Shown here piece after piece: positions 10,700 to 21,564 of a stretch of DNA of 64,000 nt. The notes under the pieces are model-generated. The model saw nothing but the letters and a program-made list of their open reading frames with translations, had not been told where the DNA came from and searched no databases. The translations under genes and the position numbers were made by a program. This DNA comes from Saccharum officinarum. Its lineage: Eukaryota; Streptophyta; Magnoliopsida; Poales; Poaceae. The stretch lies in contig CM036170.1 of assembly GCA_020631735.1 (NCBI GenBank), positions 64,743,737-64,807,736 of the forward strand. Direction: 5' to 3'. Every line of letters begins with the position of its first letter. The stretch's first letter is position 1.

Positions 10700-11640
10700 A
10701 CACCTCCAGCAATGCCCAGCTTATCCTCCGAGTCCAGCCGGAACAACGCCGTGCCCTCGGGGAGGAACAGGTGCCGCGGCGACAAAGCCGCTCTCGGGCT
10801 GCAGGATGTACGTCGCGCCCATGGGCGTGTACAGCGCCTTGTGCGTGTTGAGGCACGGGTGAGTGCGGACTGCGGAGCACGCCATTGAGGCGCTTGAGCA
10901 GGCGCAGCGCGATGGCGTGGCCCAGGTAGCGGCACGAGAAGGCCCTGTGCACGTCTCGGTGCATGGCCACGGACCGGACGTGCGCCTCGCGACGCCCAGA
11001 CGCGGCTCCCGCCGGAGAACACGGAGGGCGCCCCGAACGTGACCACCGGGTGTAGCGCGTCGGCCGTCACCACGCCGCGCGCCAGCAGCATCAGGCAGAC
11101 GAGCACCGCGAGGCTGCCGCCGAGCGAGTGGCCCGTTAGCCTCGATCTCCGGCATCACCTGCTCGTAGATGCCCTTGGCCGCCTCGTAGATATGCCCGGT
11201 GCACCAGCACCCCCCGTGCCCTTGAACTCGGTGGGCTCGAACAGGAGGTTGGCCTGCGACGACGCCAGCTAGTCGAAGCCTTGGATGCCGAGGCACCGGG
11301 TCCGCGCGTCCGCCTCGTCGCAGAAGAACCACTAGCACGGCGACGACAACGGCGACCGCAGGTCGCGGACCGCCTCCTGCCGCGCCTCGTCCTTGGCGGC
11401 CACCACCGCCGTCACCGTCGAGGCAGCCATGTCCGTGGCCACGCCGAGTTGTACAGCCTGCCCTGACGCGCCTGCTACGGCGGCGGCCGCGCGCCGAACG
11501 AGAGTAGGCCCCGTGCGCGCGTCCGACCGACGCCGCCACCTCGTAGGATAGGTGCGACCGGATGGGCCGGCGCGGCTGTGGCCGGAGGCCACCTCGTACG
11601 CCGGCGCGGTGCGCGGCCACGTGGAGTCCGCGTCCAGCTT
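10700..11640 (-). pseudogene. Captured class-3 lipase fragment (DAD1/PLIP-like)
   Basis: Minus-strand segments spread over several frames match plant class-3 triacylglycerol lipases. In order they are a CDEADARTRC-like block, QANLLFEPTEF, the nucleophile-elbow motif [14 protein letters not shown] (around 11100-11140), [34 protein letters not shown], and [19 protein letters not shown] followed by [12 protein letters not shown]. Internal stops (for example after SPC and after GFD), frame jumps and a deletion just before GHSLGG show it cannot make a working lipase. It lies wholly inside the Pack-MULE. The intact donor gene should exist elsewhere in the genome. Orientation and family are confident; exact ends are approximate. 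Confidence 0.82.
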
Positions 11641-11829
11641 GGCGCGTATGATGCCGGCCTCCGCCTTCTCCAGAGACTGATCCGCTTCATTCATCTACTA
11701 AAACTAACAGGTTTTCTATCATGAAAATTTTCACTCGAATAATGAGCATCGAATAACGTCCCTGATCGCCCAGACCTGCGGCAGGACGTCCAACCAGCGC
11801 CTCTGAGTCTCCCTGCTCGAGAGTCCAGC

Positions 11830-12125
11830 AACCGGAGTCGCAGCGCACCACGACGATCCGGGAGCTCACCATCGTCGCGCTGACTGCCGCCAGGAGATCG
11901 GCGAGGCTGCACGCGTTCAACCGCCTGGTGATGAGTTGCACGGCGCTGTACAAGGACTGCCTCCGCACCGCGGCGTATGCGCTGGCCAGGGTGACCAACA
12001 TGCCGGCATACGACGACCGCGTGGCTGATGCTGTGAGCGCCCTGCGTGTGTTCGTGGAGAAGTGTCAGAGCCCCTTCGATGCGCAGGAGATCACGTCACA
12101 GCTGGAGCAGGTGAACCGGGAGTCC
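11830..12125 (+). pseudogene. Second captured coding-like fragment, unidentified
   Basis: A plus-strand frame reads through RELTIVALTAARRSARLHAF and ALYKDCLRTAAYALARVT to FVEKCQSPFDAQEITSQLEQ, with a helical, gene-like composition and no stops. It is in opposite orientation to the lipase piece within the same Pack-MULE. I do not recognise the family. It may come from a second donor gene, giving a chimaeric element. Confidence 0.4.
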
Positions 12126-12423
12126 GGGACTCGGAGGATAAGCTGGGCATTGCTGGAGGTGTTTCTCATAAATTTTTATCCTAGTCAGCAGCCATATGAA
12201 AGGGTACGGACCTGCAGTGCTAAACTTAACAAGTTCGAGAGATTTCGATTTTGAGAGTTCGTGAACCTAAGTGGTACAGAGCTACAAGTTTAAGGGCCGT
12301 CAATTTTTTTAACTCTTAGAAAATTAAGAACTTTATATATGATCCTTGTTAGTAGTAGCGTTGCATTATGCATTTATATGCTTGCTTTGCTAAACTTTTA
12401 TCTGTTAATTAATTGTTTTGCAG

Positions 12424-12621
12424 AATCTTTATATAGTGATGCTGCTTTTCGTGCTTACCGCTCTTGATTTCGTCGTTTTCAAGGAACTTCCAATTTTGCC
12501 GGCAGTGGGACTCGTCTCTTTGATGTCAGCCTTTGTCCTTTTGTTAATGTTTCTTGTCATATGGGCGACAGATGACAAAAACGAAGACCACACGATGGAG
12601 AATGCCAGGGCTCCGAACTAA
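12424..12621 (+). other. Exon-like small frame with membrane segments, unidentified
   Basis: A good acceptor context (TTGTTTTGCAG at 12413-12423) precedes an open frame NLYIVMLLFVLTALDFVVF, a second hydrophobic stretch (SLMSAFVLLLMFLVIW) and a hydrophilic tail ending in TAA at 12619. It looks like the last exon of a small membrane protein, but I could not match an upstream exon in phase: the nearest upstream coding-like sequence (10390-10530) is separated by the Pack-MULE and mismatches in phase. Possibly a gene remnant. Confidence 0.3.
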
Positions 12622-12683
12622 GGCGGCATACCAATAGTTTCAGCCTACTGCCACTGATTACGTAATATACGTACTAGCGTTGG

Positions 12684-12773
12684 GTTCGTTTGGCGAAAAA
12701 GTCATGCTGATTTATTACGAGAGAAAAATATTGTTTATTGACTGAAAAAGTACGGTTTATAAGACAAACGAAC
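12684..12773. mobile_element. Short MITE, about 90 bp
   Basis: GTTCGTTTG at the left and CAAACGAAC at the right form a perfect 9-bp inverted pair around a hairpin-like AT-rich body (GTTTATTGACTGAAAAAGTA). This matches a common short grass MITE type. No target duplication is evident. Confidence 0.5.
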
Positions 12774-13002
12774 ATATCAGATGAATGTAGCAGGGGCGAA
12801 GCTAGGTTTTCTTGTTGGGGTCCACTGACCTCAATGAATTTGTGAAAATTCAATGAGAAATATTGTTCTACATTGTTCTCCAAAGACAAAGACCCAAATT
12901 TGAATTAGGAATGACCCAACACCACTTAGGCGCGCTTCGACACGGCCATATCTGCTTTAAGCGTTGATTGTTTCGCAGTGCACGACTCCCGTATCGGCTT
13001 TA

Positions 13003-13360
13003 GGGCAACTCCAACCAATTCCTCAAATTTTGCCCCCCCTATTCCTTCAAACGAGAGTCCCTCATCCATATTTCATCTCCTACTCCTCAGGGTACTCCAA
13101 CCGATCTCCTAAATTTTCCCTACTTTTACACTATATTGTCATGGACCCTGTTTATCGGTCCCACTTGTCAGCTTTATGGAAGAGAGAAAGGAGGATGAGG
13201 GAGAGGATGAGGGACTCCTACATCTAGGGGTTCATGAGAGAGAAATGAGAGTCCTTCATCCATCGGGGCTTGAATAGGGGCTTGGTTGGAGAGGTTTTTG
13301 ATGTGTTTGAGCTCTCAAAATAGGATGAGGGCTCATGTAAGAGTTTGGTTGGAGTTGCCC
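13003..13360. mobile_element. Tourist-like MITE, 358 bp
   Basis: Perfect 16-bp inverted ends GGGCAACTCCAACCAA and TTGGTTGGAGTTGCCC, flanked by TTA on both sides (13000-13002, 13361-13363). The interior is rich in GAGGATGAGGG-type motifs and their complements. Non-coding. Confidence 0.88.
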
Positions 13361-13629
13361 TTAGGCACTTATTGTTTTGCAGCATCATTTTGTTCATACT
13401 TTGTTGTTTTCACTACTAGTGTTATATATGCACACTAATGGACTTTTGACGTGTAAATCAAATGCAAATTCCATCTTTAATTCCTCTTGCAGCTACGGCG
13501 GTACGCATGCACTTGTTGCTGCGCTGTGCATGCGCTACACATGCACGTGGGGGCTACCGTGCCCGCTTCGCTTCCTATGCCCATGCGGGGCCGCTACACC
13601 CGAGGGGACCACCTTCGCCTCCGTCCACT

Positions 13630-14016
13630 TCCCGCGCCTGGTCATGCAACACTTGTAAGATAAAGCATTTGTTGCAACATACGTCCAAAATAGATGAAAT
13701 ATTTACAACGTACGCTTGCAACATATGTGTATGACTACTGCAACATATGCAAAATCCAAATAAAATATTTGCAACATACGTTTGAAACAGCTGAAACATT
13801 TGAAACATACACTTGCAACATACGTGTATAGCCCGTGCAATATATACAACATCTAGATAAAACACTTGCAACATACGTTTGAAACAGTTAAAACATACAC
13901 TTGCACCATACGTGTATAGCCGTTGCAACATATGCAACACCAGATCTACTTTGCAACATTCAGATAAAACATAAGCAACATACATCCAAAATGCATGAAA
14001 CATACAGTTGCAACAT
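13630..14016. repeat. CTTGCAACAT / TGAAACA repeat array
   Basis: A degenerate array of CTTGCAACAT, GTTTGAAACA and ATAAAACA words, the reverse complement of the array at the left edge of the window. It is the subterminal-type repeat region of an unidentified DNA transposon. The solo LTR at 14017 is inserted at its end. The GC-rich block at 16530-16690, beyond the LTR, probably belongs to the same transposon. Confidence 0.6.
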
Positions 14017-16492
14017 TGAAAGGTCCTTGTTTGGTTTTGGTAATTGAGTGACAACTTAGGTTGACTAATATGTGGTTATGTGAGATACACAGGAGATTAG
14101 TCCACATGTGATGGTGTCATGAAGGAGCTCATTGCATATGAGACATGACATGGAGTCATGTGACCAAGATGGAGAAGATCAAGATGAGGCTTGGCTCGAA
14201 GGACCGGTTGTGAAGGTGAAGGGCAAGTTGAGGCTTCGAAGTGAGGGACCGCGTGTGACGGTGAAGCTTGAGCATGACTTGGCGCCGATGGACCGACGCA
14301 ACGGTGAAGAGCAAGTGAGGTCAAGATCGATGGACCAAGGTCACATGATGATATGATGTGGATCATATCATTTGTGATATGGTTGGTGCATATGTTGCAT
14401 CAACGTCAGAGGAGATGGAGTGGAATGCGCAAGGCAAAGGTATAACCTAGGGCATTTCCATTTCACCGGTCATAGGTGTGTAGAGAAGTTTATGACCGGG
14501 TTTAGGATAGATGGCCGTACTATCAAGAGGAGCAAACTTGTTTGCATATCGGTCATCTAGTGCCACTTGAGCGATCTAACTGTGTATACGTGTTAGGATC
14601 GAGTGGCGAGGCAAGTTGAGTGCCTAATTCCTTCGGTAAAATGTTTATGAAAATGCTAACACACGTACACAAGGTGGTGATCACTTGTTGGTGTTGGCAC
14701 ATTTACGAAGGCGATGAAGTTTGAGCGGTAGAGAGGGTTTGGATCTCTCTCTCCCTCCCGCCGAGCTTGCGAGCGCGGGATTCAGGCGTTTTTTGGAACT
14801 TGAAATGCCTATTTTCCACTACGCCGGAAGTCGGAAAAGAAACGGAGGTGAACGGAGGTCACAGAGGTGACCAGACGCTGCACCGGACGCGGTCATGGTA
14901 TGACCGGACGCGTCCGGTCAGTACAGCGCAGGCGCGGGTGCTAGGGTTTGCAACCGGCGCGTCCGGTCACTCGCGGGACCGGCGCGTCCGGTCATGCGCT
15001 CAGAAGGAACTGAGGTTCGCAGAGGACGATCGGACGCGGGGCGCGTCCGGTCACACATGATCGGACGCGTCTGATCATTGAAGGAGCTACTGCACTCTAA
15101 TCGGACGTGGGCACTATCGCGTCCGGTCGTTGTGAGGGGCGCGTCCGGTCATTGCTTCGCGGGCGTGCGGAACAGCGCGACCGGCGCGTCCGATCGTTTG
15201 AGGGGCGCGTCCGGTCATTTGACGGGCGCGTCCGGTCGTTGCCTGGGGCGTGTCCGGTCGTTGGTTTGACCGTTGGGGTCAGTGGCCGTTGGAGGATCGG
15301 ACGCGGTTGAGCGCGCCCGGTCAGTTATGACCGGCGCGTCCGGTCATCCCGAAAAGGACCCAGTGAAGGGGTAACGGCTCTATTTGACCGTGGGGTTATA
15401 AATAGATGCCTTGGCCGGCCGTGGCCGGTAGCTGAGCACACTTTAGCCTTGGTGGCTTATGTGGTAGTGTTTGGGAGCCCTCTAACTCACTCATGCTTGA
15501 TAGTGTTCATCGGATCGAGTGAGAGAGCGATTCTAGTGCGATTGCATCGTGAGGTTGCATCGAGTGGCACTAGGTGATCGTGTTGCAAGCCGGTAGTGCT
15601 TGTTACTCTTGGAGGTTGCCACCTCCTAGACGGCTTGGTGGCTTGTGGCTCCATCGAAGCTCGCAAGAAGATTGTGCGAGGCTCAGGAGAAGCTTTTGTG
15701 AGGGGATTGTGCTCACCCCGCGGGGATCGCGAAGAGCAACTCTAGTTGAGCGTGTCATTGAGTTACCTCACTTGAGAGTGGTGTCTTGCGGTGCCTTGCG
15801 GGGCGTGCCTTGAGGGGCAAGTGACTTGAGGGTCACACCGAGAAACCATCTAAGTGTTGGTCGACACAACGGGGACGTAGCTTGGTGGCAACCAAGTGAA
15901 CCTCGGGAGAAAATCACCGTGACAACTTTGTCTACTCTTCTCGGTGGTTTGCCTTCATGCAACACAAGCTTGTCTTTACTTTCATATATACTTGTGCTTG
16001 TGTAGTTGCTCTCGTAACTAGTTTGCTTGTGTAGCTTGCTAGTCGTCTTCTTGCTTGTGTAGCTAGAAGCTTCCCTTTGCGTGACTAATTTGGTTTGTGT
16101 AACCTTGTTAGTCACATTGCTTAGTTTGTGTAGCTAAGTGTTTTGCGCTCTCTAATTTGGCATTAGTTGCCTTGTTATTGAGCTTTGCTAGTGAGCTTAG
16201 GCTTTGTGCGCTTTGCTTACTAGAATTGTGTAGGAGCTCCCTCTTGCTTGCATAGTACTAGTGCATAGGTTTGTGTGACATTGCTCTAGAATTAAATAGG
16301 AGAGCTCTTGCTAAGGAAAGCACCTTAGTTGCTTAATTAGGATCTTTGTGAGGTGCTTGTGAACTTAGTTAAAGGGGTGAAGTCTTGGCTAGACCGATAA
16401 GTTTAATTCCGCATTTGTTTTTGGTTAGCCAACACGCTTAAGTTTTAGAAAGGACTATTCACCCCCCTCTAGTCCGTCATCTCGACCCTACA
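14017..16492 (+). mobile_element. Solo LTR of a copia-type retrotransposon, 2476 bp
   Basis: Starts TGAAAGGTCCTTGTTTGG and ends CATCTCGACCCTACA, with TG and CA ends. A perfect 5-bp target duplication AACAT lies at both sides (14012-14016, 16493-16497). There is no internal region, primer site or second LTR, so it is a solo LTR left by recombination between LTRs. The end sequences resemble long-LTR copia (SIRE/Maximus-type) families of grasses. A CTATTCACCCCCCTCTAG block lies near the 3' end. Open frames inside are not genes. Confidence 0.9.
14870..15345 (+). repeat. GC-rich palindromic motif array within the solo LTR
   Basis: About nine exact copies of CGTCCGGTC plus several variants (CGGACGCG, GTGTCCGGTC) within about 480 bases, many embedded in near-palindromes such as GACCGGACGCGTCCGGTC. 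Spacing is irregular. The array is dense in CpG, in an LTR that is otherwise not GC-rich. Confidence 0.85.
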
Positions 16493-17192
16493 AACATGTG
16501 CTCATCTACTTGCTGCCCCCCAATGGAGGCTTATTGACGCGGAGCTTGACACCGGCGCGGAGCTCGAGGTCGTCCACGGTCGACAGGCAGATGGATCGCA
16601 GCCGCGGTGCGAGGCGCGAGGCATGGGGGTGCGCAGCGTGAGGCGCGGGGGTAGGCGGGTTGGTCCCGTCCAAAAAAGGACGGACGCCCTAAGGATATCA
16701 TTATCTTTGATTTTTTTTAACCAAGTCTTTAACTAGTTTTTTTTTGATAGAATCTTTAACTAGTTGTTAGCCAACTCTATAGCAAATATTAGCTATTTTT
16801 TATCCTAACTAGTAACTAGCTCTAACTCATCCAAACATGCTCTAAATAGGATACTAATAGATGGGTTAATTTTTTTAGCTAAGTCCCTATAGTTTTTAAC
16901 CAACTAACTAATCAACCCCTGCTAGTTTGGACTAATTTTTCAGTCCCAGTTAATAACTAGCCCTAACTTATCAAACTAGCCGTATCATGACTCGTGAGGT
17001 TAGTACTTATAGCAGATTAAATTGGGGAGGTGATGATAGGGTAGATGGATGTGTGATGTATATGCCGTAGGGTGATTATGAAAAAAAAAACCGGCTCGCG
17101 GGTTACATCCATTGCCGCGGTTCGACCCGCGGCCAAATAGTAACCCGGCCCGCCCCACGCCGGCGCCGCCACCGCAACGGTCGGATACTGAC
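16493..17192. other. Gene-free stretch between transposons
   Basis: 16500-16690 is GC-rich and ends in a GTCCAAAAAAGGAC-type small hairpin followed by GGACGCCCT, probably the terminus of the repeat-array transposon. 16700-17090 is AT-rich with repeated AACTAGTT/TAACTAG words resembling a decayed MITE, but I cannot define its ends. 17100-17190 is GC-rich and non-coding. Confidence 0.4.
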
Positions 17193-17904
17193 GCCTTGTT
17201 TAGTTTGCCTCAAAGTTCCAAGTTTTTTCACACTCTCTCCATCACATCAATTTTTAACCGCTTGCATGGAGTATTAAATGTAGGTAAAAAAAATAACTAA
17301 TTACACAGTTTAGTTGGAAATCACGAGATGAATCTTTTGAGCCTAGTTGGTCCATGATTGGACAATATTTGTCAAATAAGACGAAAGTGGTACTATTTAT
17401 CGGGTTGAAATTTTCTTCAATCTACGCCTTGTTTAGCCCTTGTTTAGATTGAAGAAAATTTCAACCCGATGAATAGTACCACTTTCGTATTATTTGGCAA
17501 ATATTGTCCAATCATGGACCAACTAGGCTCAAAGATTCATCTCGTGATTTCCAACTAAACTGTGTAATTAGTTATTTTTTACCTACATTTAATACTCCAT
17601 GCAAGCGGTTAAAAATTGATGTGATGTGAACTTGGAACTTTGAGGCAAACTAACGCCTTGTTTAGTTTGCCTCAAAGTTCCAAGTTTTTTCACTCTCTCC
17701 ATCACATCAATTTTTAACCGCTTGCATAGAGTATTAAATGTAGGTAAAAAAATAACTAATTACACAGTTTAGTTGGAAATCACGAGATGAATCTTTTGAG
17801 CCTAGTTGGTCCATGATTGGACAATATTTACCAAATAAGACGAAAGTGGTACTATTTATCGGGTTGAAATTTTCATCAATCTAAACAAGGGCCTAAACAA
17901 GGGC
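17193..17904. mobile_element. Cluster of three MITE copies, direct-inverted-direct
   Basis: Three copies of one GCCTTGTTTAG-type MITE: copy A (17193-17424, +), copy B (17437-17652, -) and copy C (17655-17892, +). All share GCCTCAAAGTTCCAAG, a CCATCACATCAATTTTTAACCG-type run and GAGCCTAGTTGGTCCATGAT. The second right end CTAAACAAGGGC at 17893-17904 looks like the displaced terminus of copy A, suggesting insertion of later copies near A's end. A/B and B/C are nearly perfect inverted pairs with 12-bp and 2-bp spacers. The cluster ends about 140 bp before the next gene's start codon. Confidence 0.88.
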
Positions 17905-18043
17905 TGAATGGTTCGAGTTTGGATTTTGGAAACACTTCGTCTCGTCCCGTCCCCAATCTCTCTCCATCTCCGGCCCTCCGCCTTCCACAAATCCCCAGAT
18001 CGCCGCATCAAATCGAATCCGCCCACCACGTCACGCATTTGCC

Positions 18044-20890
18044 ATGGAGTTTCCCAAGCGAGAGCGAGCTTTTCTCCAAGGTGGGGGCGACCAAATCCAT
18101 CGCCAGCCCTAAACTCGCTTCATTTCTGTCATCTGCGCTCAACTCCGATCCCTTGCCTTTCTTCACTTGCAGCAAGTTCCCCGCGAAGGAGCCCCAAGGC
18201 GACGAGGCCTGCAGCGGCCACGGGGGCCGACGAGAACGCAAGCCCTAACCATCTCGTGCCGGTGGGGGCCGCGTCCCCGCAGAGGAAGAAGGTGCTCGGA
18301 GAGAGGAACGACGGCGGTGTTGGGGGCATGGAGGGCGCCGCGTCGCCGCCAGTGCAGCAGCCAAAGCCCGCGCCGAGCCCCCCGACGCTCGCGGGCCGCG
18401 GCGCGGGGCCGTACGACCCGAAGACAAACTACACCACGCCGCGGCCGGAGTTCCTGCGCTTTGACCCCGAAAGGCGCCGCGAGATCCTCCTCCGGGTGTC
18501 GCGCGCGGCAGACGTGATGCACGACGACTGCTCCAGCACCACCTCGGGCACTGCGGCTGCGGCCTTGGAGGAGGACGGTGATTCCTTGGCCTCGGACGCG
18601 GCGGCAGCATCCCCTATCTCGTCGGCGCCAAGGAGCGACTCCGAGGCCGAGCTTGACGACAGCGAGGACTACGAGGAGGTAGTCCCAGCGCGTCGAGGCC
18701 GGTGGGCCAGGCAGCTGTTTCTGTTGCTCGTCTGTGTGTCCTGCTGCTTCTGCTACATGTACTGTGTCAATCACTCTGGCTTTCCTACTTATTCAGAAGA
18801 TGCACTCGATCTGGATAGAGGAATTGAGGGCATGTACGATGCCTATGATCATGAATTAGACTCACTGAGATTGTCAGGGCCAGTTTATAGTACGTGTCCA
18901 GAGGAGGATGTGCTGGAAGAAAATACAAATCAACTTGTGCACGAGGACTCTAAAAGTGTGGATCATCTGTATGACAACAGAGCTTCTCCTAGGAATCTGG
19001 TGGCAGTTACTGTGATGGGGCTAGCTGATATCTGCCTGAATGTTTTTTTAGGAGAATTGACATGTCAAATTGGGAGTGAAAGAAGTGAGAATGTGGCTGA
19101 TTTGAAGGAAGATTCTGGAATGGACATACTCGATACAGAAGTGGCTATCTCCTTTCAGAATGATAAGCAAAGCAGTGAAGTTGATTGCTTGGGTGGAAAC
19201 GTCCCACTGGATTCCATTACTTCCACTATAACTCAAACTAATGAGGAGGAGGGCAGTTCAGAATCAGTCCATCTAGAGGAATGGGAGGATTGCTCAAATC
19301 AGTGTGTACTGCAGTTAGTCTCTATGGAGAAGGCAATAAAATCAGCAAGTGACAAGATGGAAGACAAAAAGGTGGAAAGTGAGGAGTTGGATCTATGGCA
19401 GTATGAGAATACAGCAGAAGCTGCTAAAACAATATGCTCCAGTGTAAAATTTCTGTGGTCTACAATGGAACCTCACTTGCTGCATATATTGGCATGCTTG
19501 TCTTTTGCAGGTTTGGTGGCTGCATTGTATAGGTACTATCAAAGATCAAGAGAGTGTTGCAACTCCACCATAACCTATGACTCACTTGCCGAACAACCAT
19601 TGTTAGTGACTTCTTCAGTTCAAGATGCAGAGCTACCTGTACACTCTTCAGAGCAACCTATGCAATTGACAATTCCTAACCAAGGCCTGGCTGGTAGTTT
19701 GGAGGTTCCTATGGAGTTGACATTGCCCATGTTGGACCCATTGGTCAGTCTTGAGGATCCTGTGCAAGAATCATTGCCCCAGACAGACCCACTGGTCACT
19801 CTCAAGGTTCCTGTTATTGGTCATGGGATCCATGATCAGAAACTTAAACAAGGGGATCCCGAGAACATGAAGGCTTCCAGTGGTAGGTTTCTGAACCACA
19901 GCGATGTTGACAGCTCCAAGGCACCAGTGGTTGAACTACTTGGAGAGTTCATGTTTGCAAATAGCTCAAGAGGAAGATCTATCAAGAGATCGAATCAGAA
20001 TCCTGGAGATGCTACAGTTCAGGAACTGTTGGAACATTTGGGAAAGGATGAGGATGTAAAAAAGATGCAGGTGCATTCAAGCATCATTCAAAGCCCTAGT
20101 GTTCGAGGAGCAATAAAAGAGGTAATCCAATCCTTACTAGTTTCATATAAGTTCATTTGGTACTCTAAGATTGTGGAAGCATGCGTGGTTGCATAGTAAG
20201 TTAGTAACCGAGAAATGTTTGTCCAGAAGTAATGAACCAGATTTCAATGCTTGTGCACTCTAGTTAACTAGATGTTTGAATGTCTACCCAGAAGAAATGA
20301 ACCAGATTTCAATGGTTGTGCACTCTTGTTAACTAGATCTTCGTAGAAAATTTGTATTGATTTTAGATGAATTAGGTGATGCGCTATTTTTTATGAGATA
20401 AATTTATTCAAGCCAGTTCCTTTTTGCTCCATATACTAAATTATGGTGTGGGGCTGTGGGGGCTACGCTACTAATGACTTGTTCTCAGACTCGTATCGAC
20501 TGACAGTGACTAATCCATTTGCATTAGTAAGTAGTAGTTCGTATAGAACAGTTTCAGTTTTTATCAGAAATTGCAGGCCCTGGTTGTTTATAGACCTTCG
20601 CCGTGATAAATTGATAAGTAATAATAGCATTATTGTTGCTTTTGCTTTAATGATCTTGGTTCAACACTGTGCGTTTAGAAATTAAAGTATTTTCAAAGCC
20701 AGACATGACAAAGAGGAATCGAAATTTTGATTCAGAATGTGGTTAGAAGTGAGCTGTCCACTTACTGTATGATTTTCTACAGCAGGAGAAATCTGTAAAA
20801 CGGGAGAAGACCAATGCGACGCCAACTCCACTGACACCGACTCCATTGAGACGCTCAAGCCGCCTCCGCAACAAGGTGACTTCCCCTTGA
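18044..20890 (+). CDS. Plant membrane-anchored protein of unknown function (697 aa model)
   Basis: Three-exon model: 18044-18080, 18173-20121 and 20783-20890. The ATG at 18044 (MEFPKRERAFLQ) ends in phase 1 at CCAAG|GTGGGG. A pyrimidine-rich acceptor (CTTCACTTGCAG) joins it in phase to ASSPRRSPKATRP. The last exon is in phase and encodes QEKSVKREKTN and the tail TPLRRSSRLRNKVTSP. A conserved plant motif YDPKTNYTTPRPEFLRFDP lies near residue 90. A hydrophobic segment lies at about 194-213 (QLFLLLVCVSCCFCYMYC), a weaker one at about 288-308, and a third at about 448-468 (HILACLSFAGLVAALYRYY). Acidic, low-complexity regions lie between. It resembles an uncharacterised plant transmembrane family (Arabidopsis At1g16630 type, from memory). 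The third exon has a tandem NAGNAG acceptor (CAGCAG). If the first intron is not used, the frame stays open upstream to 17908, so the N-terminus is the weakest part. Confidence 0.8.
20223..20345. repeat. Two-copy tandem duplication, period 65 bp, in intron
   Basis: CCAGAAGTAATGAACCAG... at 20223 and CCAGAAGAAATGAACCAG... at 20288, with close identity through GTGCACTC.TGTTAACTAGAT. It lies in the second intron of the membrane-protein gene. Confidence 0.8.
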
Positions 20891-21322
20891 GCAAGGACGA
20901 CGACGCATGCTCAGCTCGTCATTCACTAACCTTGATGCTGGGTTCCTTTGTGGTGTGGCGGAAAGCTGTGGACGGGACAGCACCTAGATGTGAGCTTTGA
21001 TGTCCTACTTTAGGAGCAGAACAATATTTTACCAGAAAATGCTGCGTATTTGTCCCCTTTTAATCCTCACGTGCATGTATTTCTCGTAATGATGGCTACA
21101 CTTTCCGGCTAGAGATCAGAGATGTCTGTTTGAACAAATCTGTGGTATCTTAGTTTATTCAAGTTCTACATTGGTGGCGTATATTGTTCTCTCTGTAATT
21201 TTAGTAATTGATTTGTTTTACGTGCCATGCCATTGCTCTATCTTTCGTGCAATAGATGCCTTCGAAAAAGATGTGCAGGTATGCTGGACACAAAAAGAAA
21301 AAGGCTATCATTCTTGAATCTA
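20891..21322. other. 3' flank of the membrane-protein gene
   Basis: Downstream sequence with TTTTAATCC/GTAATTTTAG-rich stretches, probably 3' UTR. No other gene seen. Confidence 0.5.
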
Positions 21323-21564
21323 GGCCTGGTTTAGATGGCAAAAACTTTGCCTAAAAAGTACTGTAGCACTTTCGTTTGTGTTTGGTAATTATTGTTCCAC
21401 CATAGTCTAAGTAGGCTCAAAAGATCCGTCTTCCAAATTACAGATAAACTGTACAATTAGTTATTTTTTTACCTACATTTAATAATTCATGCATGCATGC
21501 AAAGATTCGATGTGATGAGAAATCTTGAAAAGTTTCTAACTTTTCACCCGAACTAAACAAGGCC
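21323..21564. mobile_element. MITE of the GGCCTTGTTTAG family, 242 bp
   Basis: Left end GGCCTGGTTTAGATGG, right end GAACTAAACAAGGCC. The interior reads in the reverse sense of the family consensus: CATTTAATAATTCATGCAT, AAGATTCGATGTGATGAG. The flanks (TA before, CTAA after) do not give a clear duplication. Confidence 0.8.

Larger units (their letters stand above)
10544..12315. mobile_element. Pack-MULE (Mutator-like element) carrying a lipase gene fragment, 1772 bp
   Basis: Long terminal inverted repeats of about 190 bp (10544-10735 and 12130-12315) start GAGTTAAAT and end TTTAACTC. A perfect 9-bp target duplication TTAGAAAAT (10535-10543 and 12316-12324) is the Mutator signature. No transposase is present. 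The interior holds a class-3 lipase fragment on the minus strand and a second, unidentified coding-like fragment on the plus strand (about 11830-12125). Part of the lipase sequence lies within the inverted repeats themselves. Confidence 0.88.

Noticed and set aside
10720..11690. Several 80-300 codon frames on the minus strand as real genes
   Set aside because: They are pieces of one frameshifted lipase fragment and its shadows inside the Pack-MULE.
14870..15345. CRISPR-like or other spaced repeat array
   Set aside because: Spacing is irregular, repeats are short palindromes within a eukaryotic LTR, and the genome is a plant.
17908..18043. Upstream start of the membrane protein at 17908
   Set aside because: The frame is open but begins at the MITE border with low-quality sequence. 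The ATG at 18044 plus a 92-bp intron joins in phase to the conserved part, so I preferred it.
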